From the NCBI RefSeq assembly GCF_017916325.1, contig NC_090164.1, forward strand, positions 479,501 to 543,500: a stretch of DNA of 64,000 bases, in the 5' to 3' direction. This DNA comes from Leishmania martiniquensis (taxonomy: Eukaryota; Euglenozoa; Kinetoplastea; Trypanosomatida; Trypanosomatidae). Under the pieces are notes generated by a model, which worked only from the letters and a program-made list of their open reading frames with translations, ran no database searches and was not told the origin of the DNA. The position numbers and the translations under genes are program-made. Shown here one piece after another: positions 19,127-29,577 of this stretch (its first letter is position 1; every line of letters begins with the position of its first letter).

Positions 19127-21340
19127 GTGTCGCGGCTATCCTCTTCGTTCCTCCGATCAACTTCCGCCGCTCTCAGGGTTGTGGGTTAAGTGGTGCGCGG
19201 CCACTGAACCTCTCCGTCTGTTCGCATTTTCTTTTCTGCACTCACGCTACAGATCTCCTGCCGTGTCGCTCTTCCCCCCCGTCTTCGCCTGGAGACTGCC
19301 GCTGCGGAATGGTTGAATGCTCTCGGCTGCACATGCTGAGCGGGTGAGGCGAAAAAAATATATATCTGTATGCATGTAGTTATGTATGTGTGCGCTTGAC
19401 TGATGGGGGCTAAGGAAACATTGATGCCCTGCTGCTGCTGCTTCGCAGTTCTTCTCATGCTCACGACTGCATCTCTTTTCGCTGCCGTCGAAGAGGGTAT
19501 AGCTGAGGCGTCGCTTACGTTCTCGTTCTTTTCCTCGAAAGGGAAAGCCTCTCGACGACCATGCGCGGGCGTGTGGGTGGAGGGTGGAGGGAGGAGATGC
19601 CCCCCAGCCTCTAATGGGTATAACCCATCTGTTTCACGAGGAGGCACATGCTGCGCTCTCCTCCTCCTACACCCCTCTCTGGGACACCTCCATCGCTCAC
19701 GCGTCCACTGCCCTCTTCTCTCCCCCTTTCCCCATTCTCATCGTGTCGTGGCGGACGAGGACAACCGCGAAACGAATAACCGCTTTTCATTTTCTCCGAA
19801 ACACACACACACACACACAGACACAAAGGAAAGAACGACAAAAGAAAAAGAATACACACCCTCAACTTGCACACGCACACGCGCGTATTCTTCTCACACG
19901 TCCTCGCACATCTGCGGGATTCAAAAATTTCTCCACCCCTTACCACTATTTCTGTCAAAAAAAAGCAAATACGAGCACCTTAAGCCTCTCATCTTCTTTT
20001 TTTTAAGATATTTCCCTTGTCCCCCCTCTCTCTTTCGCTCTTTCTCCCTTTCCCTCTCCCGCTCTCTTCATCTTTGCTTCTCTCTACCTCTTCCCTTTTT
20101 TTTCACGCACTTCTGTGCTCGCTTCAATATTACTATTGCCTCGCCGCAACGTTCATCACTGACTGCCCCCCTCCTCTCCTTTCCCCTCTCCTCCGATTTT
20201 TTTCTTTGTGGAACGCTGTTTGGTCGTGGCCCTCTACTGGATCGGCACTTCCTTGCCCCCCTTCTCCTCCTCTTTTTCTCTCTTCCTCTCCCCCTTCTCA
20301 CGCACTTACTGACGCTTTCCTCTCGTGTCTTTTCGTGAGGGATACCCTTTCCTACCTTTCAGCGTTCTTCTAACGAGGAGGACAAACAGCGCGGGGAGAA
20401 GGAAGGAGAAGAGGTAGCCAACAGCAGCCGCAACAGCGGGACGAAAAAAGCCACGTTCACTGTGCCGAGTGCACCGCGCCCCCCTCCCTGTACTCCGGCG
20501 GCGAGTGCCATCACATCAGAGACACCCACACCCACATAGACAGACGAGAAGGCCTGAGTGAAACACCTCTGCTGGCTAACACCACGTATTATTATCTGGT
20601 GTGACCTCGTGAGATCTTCGTGGTCTCTTCACCCTCTCTCTGTGCTCATCCGTCAGCGAGGAAGAGCAGTGTCGGCAGCGAAAAAAAACAACGACGCGCT
20701 AAAGTGACAGACGTGGGCACGCGCCCCGGTAAAACGTTCTCTCCCCTCTCCACGTTCGTGCGCGCTCTTCTCTTTGTGCGTTCCTTGTTGGTAGTGGCCA
20801 TTCGTCCCCCTCCCCCTCCCCACACACGTCCCGCTGAAGATTTTTCCTTTTAGTTGTCTTACTCTCACTCGCCTTCCTCACGAGCGGCATCTTCCCCGCT
20901 GACTCTCACTCAAGTCGGCTCGTGTCTTTCTCTCTCTCGACCCTTTGGTGTCAGTGCAGGAGTTGGGGGACACATTCGGCGAGCCAACACCTTACCCTCG
21001 TTTTTCTCTCTCTTCACTTCACTTCTTTCTTCTCGTCTGTGTTGGCGTTGCCCCATCAAAACATTCGCAGACAACGACAGCACAACACACCAAAAAAACG
21101 ACCACAGCAGCATCCAAGAAGCCTTTGGGGCGTACCCGCACACTCCATCGCTCACTCGTTCACACAGATCTGCACCGCTCTTTTTTTTCGAGCTGCATCG
21201 AAGATCCCTCACGAAATAAAGGCGAGCACCGGCCTTCTTCCTCTCCCCCTCCTCCACCCCTCTTTTTCTTCTTGCTACACCCTTTCGCCCATTTTCTCCC
21301 GTGACTTTTTTTCTTTCCCTGGCACACTCTTCTCATCACG
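19127..21340 (+). other. Spacer upstream of HSP100 (lipase 1 3' UTR and HSP100 5' leader)
   Basis: About 2.2 kb without a credible ORF. It includes an (AC)n run near 19801-19820 and very pyrimidine-rich sequence at 20005-20330 and 20920-21050. Several polypyrimidine/AG combinations occur, for example the tract 20922-20948 followed by AG at 20953-20954. The acceptor cannot be fixed by eye. The last ~90 bases before the HSP100 ATG are CT-rich with no AG, so the leader is probably at least 100 nt. Confidence 0.65.
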
Positions 21341-23938
21341 ATGCAGCAGCCTGAGTGGACGCAGGCGGCGTCTGACCTAATGGCCCGCACCTCGGCGGTG
21401 GCGCGCAAGAAGGCGAACGGCTACCTCGACCCCGCGCACCTTGCGTACGCCATGCTCGACAATGAAAACAGTCTTGCCTGCCGCGTTCTGCGCAAGCTCG
21501 GTGCCGCCTCGCCGAAGGAGGCGCTGGAAGCGCGCGTCGACACTATACCCACGCAAACCCCCACACCGACGCAGCCGCGGCCCAACTCGGACATGATGCG
21601 TGTGCTCAACACGGCGGAGCAGGAGCGTGTTGCCCTCGGTGATACCCTGATGGCGGTCGACCACTTTCTGCTGGCGCTGCACGAGAGCAAGGATGTGGGC
21701 AGAATCCTGGATGCCGCCGGGGCTGGAAAAAAGGCGATCCGCACCACACTGCTTGAGATGCGCAAAGGAAAGAAGATCACCTCCGACTTCCAAGATGACA
21801 ACTACGAGTCGCTGAACAAGTACGCCATCGACCTGTGCAAGCAAGCGGAGGACGGCAAGCTGGACCCCGTCATCGGCCGCGCGGACGAGATTTTGCGCAC
21901 CATTCGGGTACTGTCGCGCCGCACCAAGAACAACCCGGTGCTGATTGGCGAGCCTGGTGTCGGCAAGACAGCGATTGTGGAGGGTATTGCTCAGCAGGTG
22001 GTGAGAGGGGACGTGCCAGACACTCTCATTGGCATTCGCATCTTCTCACTAGACATGGGCGCGCTCATCGCCGGCGCCAAGTACCGCGGCGAGTTCGAGG
22101 AGCGCCTGAAGGCAGTGCTGAACGAGGTGAAGGAGAGCGACAGGAAGATTATCCTCTTCATTGACGAGATTCACCTCGTGCTTGGCGCAGGCAAGTCAGA
22201 TGGGGCGATGGATGCCGCAAATCTGTTGAAGCCGCTGTTGGCCCGTGGCGAGCTGCGCACGATCGGCGCGACAACGCTCGAGGAATATCGCCAGTACGTG
22301 GAGAAGGACGCCGCCTTCGAGCGTCGTTTCATGCCCGTGCACGTGAACGAGCCGTCCGTTGAGGAGTGCACGAGCATCCTGCGCGGGCTGAAGGACCGTT
22401 ACGAGCAACACCATGGCGTGCAAATCACGGACAAGGCCGTTGTGGTGGCCGCGCAGCTGGCTGACCGCTACATCACCAACCGCTTCCTGCCGGACAAGGC
22501 GATTGACCTGATTGACGAGGCATGCGCAAACGTGCGCGTGACGCTGTCGTCGCGGCCAGCCGAGATCGACGCCCTCGAGCGCAAAAAGCGCCAGCTGGAG
22601 ATTGAGGAGAAGGCACTGCAGCGCGACAAGGACGCGTCAGCCAAGGAGCGGTTGAAGGCTGTGAAGGCGGAGATCCAGCAAGTGGAGGAGCGACTCGGCC
22701 CGCTTCTTGACAAGTATGAGCAGGAGCGTGGCCGCATCGACGAGCTGCAGGCGATGCAGGCAAAGCTGGAGGAGAAAAAGGTGAAGTTGGAGCGGGCGGA
22801 GCGGATGCGTGACATGGAGACAGCAGCAGACCTCAAGTACAACGTCATTCCCATCGTTCAGGATAAAATACGATCTCTCAAGGAGGAGATCGAAAAGCAG
22901 AAGGCGACGATGCTGCAGGGAACCGTGACGGAGACGGACATCGCCACCGTTGTGTCACGCTGGACCAACATCCCGGTGACGAAGCTGAGCCAGACAGATC
23001 GTGAGCGCCTGCTGCACCTGGCCGATCACCTACACCTCCGCGTGAAAGGCCAGGATGAAGCGGTGAATCGCGTCGCGGAGGCCATTCTGCGCTCGCGTGC
23101 CGGCCTAGCCCGCTCTGACCGGCCCACCGGCTCGTTCCTGTTCCTCGGCCCCACCGGCGTGGGCAAGACCGAGCTGAGCAAGGCCGTTGCCTCGGAGCTC
23201 TTCGACGATGCGAAGTACATGGTTCGACTGGACATGAGCGAGTACATGGAGCAGCACTCTGTGGCTCGGCTGATCGGCGCCCCGCCAGGGTACGTCGGCC
23301 ACGAAGAAGGTGGCCAGCTGACGGAGCCGGTGCGTCGCCGCCCCTACTCGGTAGTGCTCCTAGACGAGGTGGAGAAGGCGCACCCGAACGTCTTCAATGT
23401 GCTGCTACAGGTGCTCGACGATGGGCGCCTGACGGACTCGCACGGCCGCACCGTCGATTTTTGCAACACGATCATCATTATGACGTCCAACTTGGGTGCG
23501 CAGTATCTGCACAATATGGGCACCTCACCGAAGGCCTACGAGGCGGCACAGGCGCAGGTGATGAGCGAGGTGAGAAAGTTCTTCCGCCCGGAGTTCGTCA
23601 ACCGACTGGACGACATTATCCTCTTCCGTTCTCTGGGCTTCGACGAGATGACTGGCATTATCGACCTCATCATCGAGGAGCTCAACGGCCGCCTCAAGGA
23701 CCAACTCATCCACGTCTCCCTCACAGACGAGTCAAAGCGCTTCATCTTGGAGGCCGCCTTTGATGCGGAGATGGGCGCTCGGCCGCTGCGGCGCTGGGTC
23801 GAGAAAAACATTACAACGGAGCTCAGCCGCATGATCATCTCGCAGGAGCTATCGCCGAACAGTACGGTGAAGGTGATTCTCAGCAGCAGTCAGAGAAAGC
23901 TCTCCTTTTCAGTGAAGCGGACGGCGACTCGCCCCTGA
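21341..23938 (+). CDS. HSP100: HSP100 / ClpB-type AAA+ disaggregase (865 aa)
   Basis: Hexameric ATP-dependent disaggregase of the ClpB/Hsp104 family; in Leishmania HSP100 is stress-induced and linked to intracellular-stage survival. Domains run in canonical order: Clp N-terminal repeats (1-150, starting [16 protein letters not shown]), NBD1 with Walker A GEPGVGKT (203-210) and Walker B LFIDEIH, the coiled-coil middle domain (~405-530, rich in Lys/Glu heptads), NBD2 with Walker A GPTGVGKT (603-610) and Walker [14 protein letters not shown], then the sensor-2 motif GARPLRRW near 810. The middle domain marks it as ClpB-like, not a ClpA/ClpC partner of a protease, and no IGF/L ClpP loop was seen. 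Length is typical of the family. The ATG at 21341 sits at the conserved N-terminus. It lies between two paralogous lipase genes. Confidence 0.97.
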   Translation: MQQPEWTQAASDLMARTSAVARKKANGYLDPAHLAYAMLDNENSLACRVLRKLGAASPKEALEARVDTIPTQTPTPTQPRPNSDMMRVLNTAEQERVALGDTLMAVDHFLLALHESKDVGRILDAAGAGKKAIRTTLLEMRKGKKITSDFQDDNYESLNKYAIDLCKQAEDGKLDPVIGRADEILRTIRVLSRRTKNNPVLIGEPGVGKTAIVEGIAQQVVRGDVPDTLIGIRIFSLDMGALIAGAKYRGEFEERLKAVLNEVKESDRKIILFIDEIHLVLGAGKSDGAMDAANLLKPLLARGELRTIGATTLEEYRQYVEKDAAFERRFMPVHVNEPSVEECTSILRGLKDRYEQHHGVQITDKAVVVAAQLADRYITNRFLPDKAIDLIDEACANVRVTLSSRPAEIDALERKKRQLEIEEKALQRDKDASAKERLKAVKAEIQQVEERLGPLLDKYEQERGRIDELQAMQAKLEEKKVKLERAERMRDMETAADLKYNVIPIVQDKIRSLKEEIEKQKATMLQGTVTETDIATVVSRWTNIPVTKLSQTDRERLLHLADHLHLRVKGQDEAVNRVAEAILRSRAGLARSDRPTGSFLFLGPTGVGKTELSKAVASELFDDAKYMVRLDMSEYMEQHSVARLIGAPPGYVGHEEGGQLTEPVRRRPYSVVLLDEVEKAHPNVFNVLLQVLDDGRLTDSHGRTVDFCNTIIIMTSNLGAQYLHNMGTSPKAYEAAQAQVMSEVRKFFRPEFVNRLDDIILFRSLGFDEMTGIIDLIIEELNGRLKDQLIHVSLTDESKRFILEAAFDAEMGARPLRRWVEKNITTELSRMIISQELSPNSTVKVILSSSQRKLSFSVKRTATRP

Positions 23939-25210
23939 ATCGCGGCGGCGGTGGCGGACTCGGACAGCGCTGACGGTGAGGACGCCGAAGGCAGCCGATG
24001 CGCCACCGCCAACGGAAATGGATGGACAAAGCGAAGACGATGTGAAGAGGGGCAGCCATGACCGATGCCGCCGCTGGCGATGCTGCTGAGCAGTGCGAGC
24101 ATGCCTGCTCTTTGCGCACTCTCCCCCTTCCATGAATAGCACAATGCCCTACCACCCGCGCTGGCAAGAATGCCGCTTCTCCCTTTCCCATTTTATTCTG
24201 TGCGGGCGTGCTGCTTATCATTCGACCACGTTGGACCTCTTTTTTCTGTTCGTTGTCGCTGTTTTGCTGCCGATTGCCATGTGGGTGTACACCTCGCCAT
24301 GGCTCACCAACGATCGAGCGGCTCGAGGGGATTTCCTTTCCTGCACGCCATGGCTGCCGCTCCCTCCCCCCTCTCCCCCTCTCCTCTGAGTCGCTTACAT
24401 TTCGTCTCACTCGACTTCTCCTCTCCGCTCTCTCCCCCTTTTTTGTGTGTTACGCGTCGATGCATCCACCACGGAAGCCTTCCGTGGTGGAGAGTGTGCC
24501 GGTGATTTATCGCCCCCGTCAGTGTGTGGGTTGGGGAAGATACCGTAGACGAGGAGAGGCGGAGGTGGACTTGGGGGTGCGGCGCACGGCTGCAGAGACA
24601 ACCAACCCGATATGCGAAATGGAAAGCATGCACGCACGTACACATACATACATGGAAACTTCAGAAAAGCGATCACGGATCACCGCTCGCCTCACCTCGG
24701 GGCGCTTCTCCAGCGACAAGACAGCTTGCATCCTTTTTTGCTTCCCCTCGCATTTTCATCAGCTGTATGTATGTGTGTGTGTGTTCACGTAGCAGCTCGA
24801 ACATTCGGTTGCCTGGTCGTTTTGTGTAGTTGCATGCTCAGCAACGCCACGTATTTCGCGCTGCAGGCAAAGCTCACAGATATTGAAGATCGAGAAAGAG
24901 TGGCTGCAGTGAAGCGGCGAAAGCTGTTGTCCTGCGTATGCGTCTCTGTGGATGCTTCACTGCTTCTCTCGCGGATGCGTACCTTTCCGTACATCTGTAT
25001 GTGTGCGTGTATGCGTGTGCTTTCCTTTTCCCTTTTCTTGTTGGTGTTGTGCTCCCCTCTTCTCCGCTGCTCCTCACACGTGCGGTAGCCTTTTTCACGT
25101 CGATCGGTCGTGCAGCTGCTGACGAGCTGCACACGGTCATGTACTGCAGCGGCGCTTCCGCACCACAACCCCCCCCGCTTTGCGCCCTCTTTCTTTCGTA
25201 CCGTATTCGT
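23939..25210 (+). other. HSP100 downstream region, likely 3' UTR
   Basis: About 1.27 kb with no credible ORF, running from the HSP100 stop to the retroposon-like repeat. It starts with a GC-rich stretch and becomes CT-rich. It contains a perfect hairpin (24465-24491) and GT-rich runs near 24770-24785 and 24990-25020. Confidence 0.6.
24465..24491 (+). repeat. Perfect 12-13 bp hairpin downstream of HSP100
   Basis: TCCACCACGGAA pairs exactly with TTCCGTGGTGGA across the three-base loop GCC; one more G-C pair is possible inside the loop. It is probably transcribed as part of the HSP100 3' UTR, where structured elements could affect mRNA stability. Function is not shown by sequence. Confidence 0.7.
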
Positions 25211-25680
25211 GGGGAAGGGGTAAAGGCACTCCCCTCAGCGCGTGTGGGCGTCCCTCAGGCTCCGATGTCGCACTCTGTATGCGGGGCAAGCCCGTCAGTC
25301 AGCCCCCCTCCCCCCTCCCCTCCCTCTCTCCCGTCATGCCCTGCTAATACCGACACGCTGCTGGTGAGGGACACGGGGTCCAGTGTCCACGGCGTAGGGA
25401 GCGTCGGAGTGATGCATCGCTACGCATGCCTGCGGTCGTGCCATGGACGGTGCTGAGCCGGAGCGACATGCGGCAGTGAAGGCGGTTGCACCATCTGCAT
25501 GATGGGCAGAGCCTTAGCCTTGCTCGAATACATCTCATCCGGCCCTCACTGTCTGCTGTCGCGGGGTAGGTAGGTGGGCGGTAGGCCTGATCCATTCCGA
25601 GGGGTGCGTGACTTGGTGACCTGCGAGGCGGGTGGGGCCCTGCGCAGCTGAAGTGGTGGATAAGGGGAGGCTAGAGCCGG
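25211..25680. mobile_element. 470-bp SIDER-like intergenic repeat, copy A
   Basis: Base-by-base reading shows no difference from 44265-44734, in the same orientation. Size, intergenic position and lack of coding potential fit the short degenerate retroposons (SIDERs) of Leishmania, which lie mainly in 3' UTRs and can promote mRNA decay. The assignment to SIDER is from size and context, not from a match to a consensus. It carries a C-tract (25303-25324) and a small inverted repeat GGACAC/GTGTCC at 25369-25388. No target-site duplication is evident. Confidence 0.75.
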
Positions 25681-25898
25681 CTACGTGGGAAACACAAGAA
25701 AAAAATGTTTGACTACGGCTGGTATTTCAATGTGGGTTGGCTTCGATGAAGCGAAGGCGCTGTATGGCTGCCATACGCGTTTTCTCTGACCTCGTCTGCC
25801 CCGTTTTCTTCTGTTTTCACTCCTCGTTGGCGCTTCCCTCCCCCCTCCCAACGCTCTCTCCCCTTTCAACACGGGCCATCACTTTTTGTGTCACCGTG

Positions 25899-25919
25899 TC
25901 TGTGTGTGTGTGTGTGTGC
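25899..25919 (+). repeat. (GT)n microsatellite
   Basis: Uninterrupted TG dinucleotides are seen directly. It sits in a spacer and is probably transcribed in a UTR. Confidence 0.8.
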
Positions 25920-26978
25920 GTGGCACATTTGCTTCACAGAGCGTTTTTTACCGGTATTATTTGGATTGGGTTCTTCAACCGCTATGCCGCTGATATCCAT
26001 TTTATTTATTCATTGGCTGAGGAGGCCGACCGTATTACTCTGTCCGTCTCCCTCCCATCTCCATCGATGGATGTCCCCTTCCTCTCTGGGGAGACACCTC
26101 TTTGCCTGCGACGAGGATAACACGGTTCACAGCAACCACGCACAAGGAGAAAAAGAAGAAAACGGCACGAATGGCGCGCTGGAGCGTGACGACGACGATG
26201 GGCACGCACACACGCAAAGGTGTGAATCTACAAAATAGAGAATTCAGAAAGCGAGAAAAAAAGCGGAAACGAGTCCGTTCCCTTTTAATCAACGCGCGTA
26301 GGCGCGTTGCAGTGGAATGTGGCGACCAACAGAGTAGACCGCTGCAGCTGCAGATGGAGCTGATCCACCGCCAACGTCGTCACGCGCTCACCACAGGGTG
26401 CTTCCATGACGCAGGGGTTCGATCGACAAGGACTTCATACCGAACGTTTGCTTAAGACGCCTCTCTCTCCCCCACATCAACTCACCTCCTTACCTGACGC
26501 TGCTCTGTTTTTTTCCCCCTTCATGCGCTTAGGTATTTCTTTCGCTATGACTCAGTGAATCAGCGGCGGAGCACTGACGTCAGCTGCGAGGGGGGGGTGG
26601 GGAGGAGCGCACGCGCGTGCCGATCTCCCCCCGTACAACCGAATACACTTCCTCCGACCTGACAGCCCCACCGCGTTTTCGCAAGGAACCTACACACTCT
26701 GGCACAGATAGGTACGGCGATGGCACTGATGCATCCATGCGCACACACTCCCACGGAGGGGTGCGTGCTCTGCGACTAAGCTGAGCGAGCAACCAAGAAA
26801 AGAAAAAAAGAGGGGGCGATTTTGTATCAGCACTAGACGGCGGAACAGTGCAGCACTGCTGGGAGAACGAACGGCATCACTTGACGTTTCTTTGTGCGTA
26901 CTGCACACACCCCTATCCGCAAGCGAGCAATCTCGTGAGGTTATCGGATAGAACCACTCAAGAAACGGGCTCACAAAC

Positions 26979-27191
26979 ATGGAAAGCAGCATCTGCGCAG
27001 GTGACCTCAAGAGTCGCTCGGCACGTACGCTCTTCCTTGGACTGCCGCTTGCGCTTACGCCTCCGCTCACCTTGTCGCTTCTTTTCTCCCTTGTATGCAC
27101 GACCTTTCCTCTTAACTGGCGGAGCTATCGCTCCGAGTATGAAGCGAGGCAAGCAGGACTTGGCTTGCTGCGAGGACAGCTCGAACACTAG
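26979..27191 (+). CDS. Doubtful small ORF, possible single-pass membrane protein (70 aa)
   Basis: The frame opens with an ATG in a favourable context (ACAAACATGG) and encodes 70 residues. A hydrophobic stretch lies at about residues 18-44 (LFLGLPLALTPPLTLSLLF and beyond), followed by a polar, charged tail. About 60% of third positions are G or C by hand count, lower than the neighbouring genes but higher than a random spacer reading. No homologous family is recognised and the upstream polypyrimidine tract is weak. It may be a chance ORF in a UTR. Conservation across species would decide. Confidence 0.2.
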   Translation: MESSICAGDLKSRSARTLFLGLPLALTPPLTLSLLFSLVCTTFPLNWRSYRSEYEARQAGLGLLRGQLEH

Positions 27192-27819
27192 CCTAGAGGC
27201 AAGTCATCAGGGGCTTTTGGGAGGGGCTCTTTCTCCTCCCTCCCGATGGTGTTCAGTTGGTGCCCTCCAAAGGGGAAAAGGTGTACAGCGGCGCCTCGGA
27301 TACGAAAGCTGGCGTCACTGTTCCGTTCCGTGCGGTCTCCTTTCAGCGTGTCTGTGGCGAGTGCCAATAGGAAGAGAGCGGCCCAGATGGAAAGCTTGGG
27401 GACTCGGCATGAACAGAGAAACTGGCGCCAACTGCACAGGTGACGCACTCGGCCGCTCCTCTCGAGCGCCAGGCTGGCATCCGTCGAAGCCGCGCAACAC
27501 GGCGCGACACGCGGAGGCAACCGCCTCACACCAACATGCACGAATGCTGTGCTCACGCGAAGGCAGAGAGCGGGCGTCGTCCAGCTGGGCACAGGCGCCT
27601 GCACCGTACTCCAGGTCGCTGCAGTGATGGGGTATCATCAGCTGCAGCGCGGATGGCAGGTGACGCGTTTTGCCTGCAGCCCTACTGGCATTGTGGTACC
27701 CCCCCCACACACACACATACACACCACCACCACCATCTGGGCCTGCTGCTATTGGCTATGAGGGGCGTCCATCCCGGCGCAGCGTCCGACGCTACCCCCC
27801 ATCTCCGGTATTGATCTTG

Positions 27820-28565
27820 CACGCGGTAATGCGAGCACGCGCATCTGACCGGCACCGCACCCCCCTCCCCCGTCGTGTGTGCCGCTGCCGCTCTGTCGCG
27901 GCGCTTGCGGGCAAGGCACCCAGGACTCGCTCCCCAGCCCACGTCGCCGTCGTGACGCAGGCGCCAAGAGCGGGGTGTGCGAGCGTCGCCGGCACGGTGT
28001 ATCGCACCCAAACAGGGCCCCCGCGGCCGAGAGGGGCAGGGGCGATTGGCGAACAGGGCGCGAGGAAGCCTGCACCAGGCAACGCCGACGTGCGTGCGCG
28101 CCGACGTGTGCGGCATCCCCGGCGTCCGACCAGGTGCGGCGACACGGCGAGTCCCCTCCCCCTCCCCAGAATCGCGGCGGCGAGCCGTCCAGGCTCGGAT
28201 GTGTGGCGTCTCCAGAGCGCATTAGGGGATGCAGCGGCTGTGCGCGGCTGGGGGCGAGGCACGGCATGGCACGGGGGCTGTCGGCGTGCCCTGGCCTGGC
28301 GCTGGTCGGCATCCGCCCTGGCGGCCCTCGGGCGTGCGCCTGGGCCGCCGCCTTTGTGCTTGAGCGTGCCCGCTGCCCGCGTGGGTGAGGGCGTGCAGCC
28401 CGACCGAGGCCCGTTTTGCGCTGGTCGGGCAGCAGGCGTCCGCGGAAAGGTGTGGGAGGGGGCGGTGGAGGAGCCGTTGGGCCGCATGGGCCGATTCAGC
28501 GGCAGGAGAAGGGGGCGCGCCCTGGACGGCGGAGGCGGGCGCGCTCTGGTTGAATGCGCGTATCG
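27820..28565. other. Very GC-rich non-coding island, possible degenerate retroposon
   Basis: This ~750-bp stretch is markedly richer in G+C than the surrounding spacers, so long ORFs open on both strands, but none has a recognisable product or a plausible start. A short segment near 28178-28205 (GAGCCGTCCAGGCTCGGATG) resembles the start of the 470-bp repeat (GGGCGTCCCTCAGGCTCCGATG). It could therefore be an old, decayed SIDER-like element. This is suggestive only. Confidence 0.35.
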
Positions 28566-29577
28566 AAGTTAGCGCGCATTGGTCACGGGGTGATGGTAAA
28601 CGAGGAAGAAGGTGCTAAAAAGAAGATTTTTCTGTCGTTGATGTCGGCTGCTCTGCTCGTGCGCCTCATTGGCTTGCGCGCTGGGCGGTGACCGCGCCTT
28701 CTCCCCTTCGTCGTCGACCGTCCTGCTGGCAACTTTTCTTTCTCCTCCTCTCCTTCATCTCAGCTTCGTGCGTTACTGACCGCAGCTCTCTCACCTTGCG
28801 GGCTTTTTTACTTCGTTTCTTTCGTCACCGCAACTAAGCTATTCATCCTCCTTACGCGATCTCCGCGCCGCTAGCTCACCCTCCCCTCCGTGTTTCGATA
28901 GGCGCTGGAGAGGAGTGCGACGGCGCGCGTCTGTTGGTGGCTTTGACAGCAGAGGCGCGGGCGGGGTGATTGTGTGTCTGGTGGCTGCCGCCGTCCCCAG
29001 TCTTTCCCCCGTGTTCTCCCCGCTCTCTTAGCCTTGTGCCGCTATTCTTTTTTGTACTTGTCCTTTCCTTTTCTACTCACTCATCGTCATTCTTCGCGTT
29101 GCGCTGCTGTGGCTGCTCACTCGCATCTCCTCTGTGTTTCTCTCCTTCCCACCCTCCTACCGTTTCCTATAGAGTCGCACAGGAGGGGGGAGCCCATCCA
29201 GTGAGAGCCGGACGCGGGCAGCGACAGAGCTGCACCGTGCCACTATGGAGGCATTCTGCTGTCGACACCAGCCCGCCCGCCCCCCTTCTTTCAAGCCTTC
29301 TCGGTACATCAGCGACGCATCGTGACACCACTCCGTCGAACGCCTTTTCCTTCTTTCCGGCCCACCTCGGCGCCCTTTCTCGTGACGCTCACGAGCATGC
29401 GTATTGAAGGGTGAGGCGACTTCCGTGAAAGAGTCCAACTCTGGCTTCGTGCGGGCAACCCTTTTAGCCGTTTCACGCGCCGCGGCCACTACCTTCTCGC
29501 CCACTTGCACTCCGGAGCGAGAAGATAGACGGACTTGATAAGCCCTCCCCGTGCCTGAGCGCTGGCAGTGAATCCGC
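28566..29577 (+). other. Upstream region of lipase 2
   Basis: About 1 kb with no credible ORF. It is rich in CT tracts and contains a strong acceptor-like site (28733-28763) plus a weaker one near 29280-29295. Confidence 0.6.
28733..28763 (+). promoter_or_regulatory. Putative spliced-leader acceptor for lipase 2
   Basis: A CT tract is followed by CAG with AG at 28762-28763. Use of this site gives a long (~815 nt) 5' UTR; a weaker tract with AG at 29294-29295 is an alternative. Confidence 0.35.

Larger units (their letters stand above)
25681..27819 (+). other. Spacer between repeat copy A and the GC-rich island
   Basis: About 2.1 kb. It contains a (GT)n run near 25899-25919, mixed-composition sequence with no family signature, and one doubtful 70-codon ORF at 26979-27191. 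The stretch 26280-26460 is less pyrimidine-biased than usual spacers, but its ORF has no ATG and no recognisable product. Confidence 0.55.

Noticed and set aside
24938..25456. 172-codon + strand ORF running into repeat copy A
   Set aside because: It crosses a CT-rich spacer and the repeat; the repeat portion recurs identically at 44226-44510 joined to unrelated sequence, so it is not a protein gene.
26405..26430. GGTTCGATC resembling a tRNA T-loop
   Set aside because: No matching T-stem, acceptor stem or anticodon arm could be folded around it.
27792..28487. 231-codon minus-strand ORF in the GC-rich island
   Set aside because: Long frames open on both strands simply because stop codons are rare at this GC content; the reading is Arg/Ala/Pro-rich with no motif.
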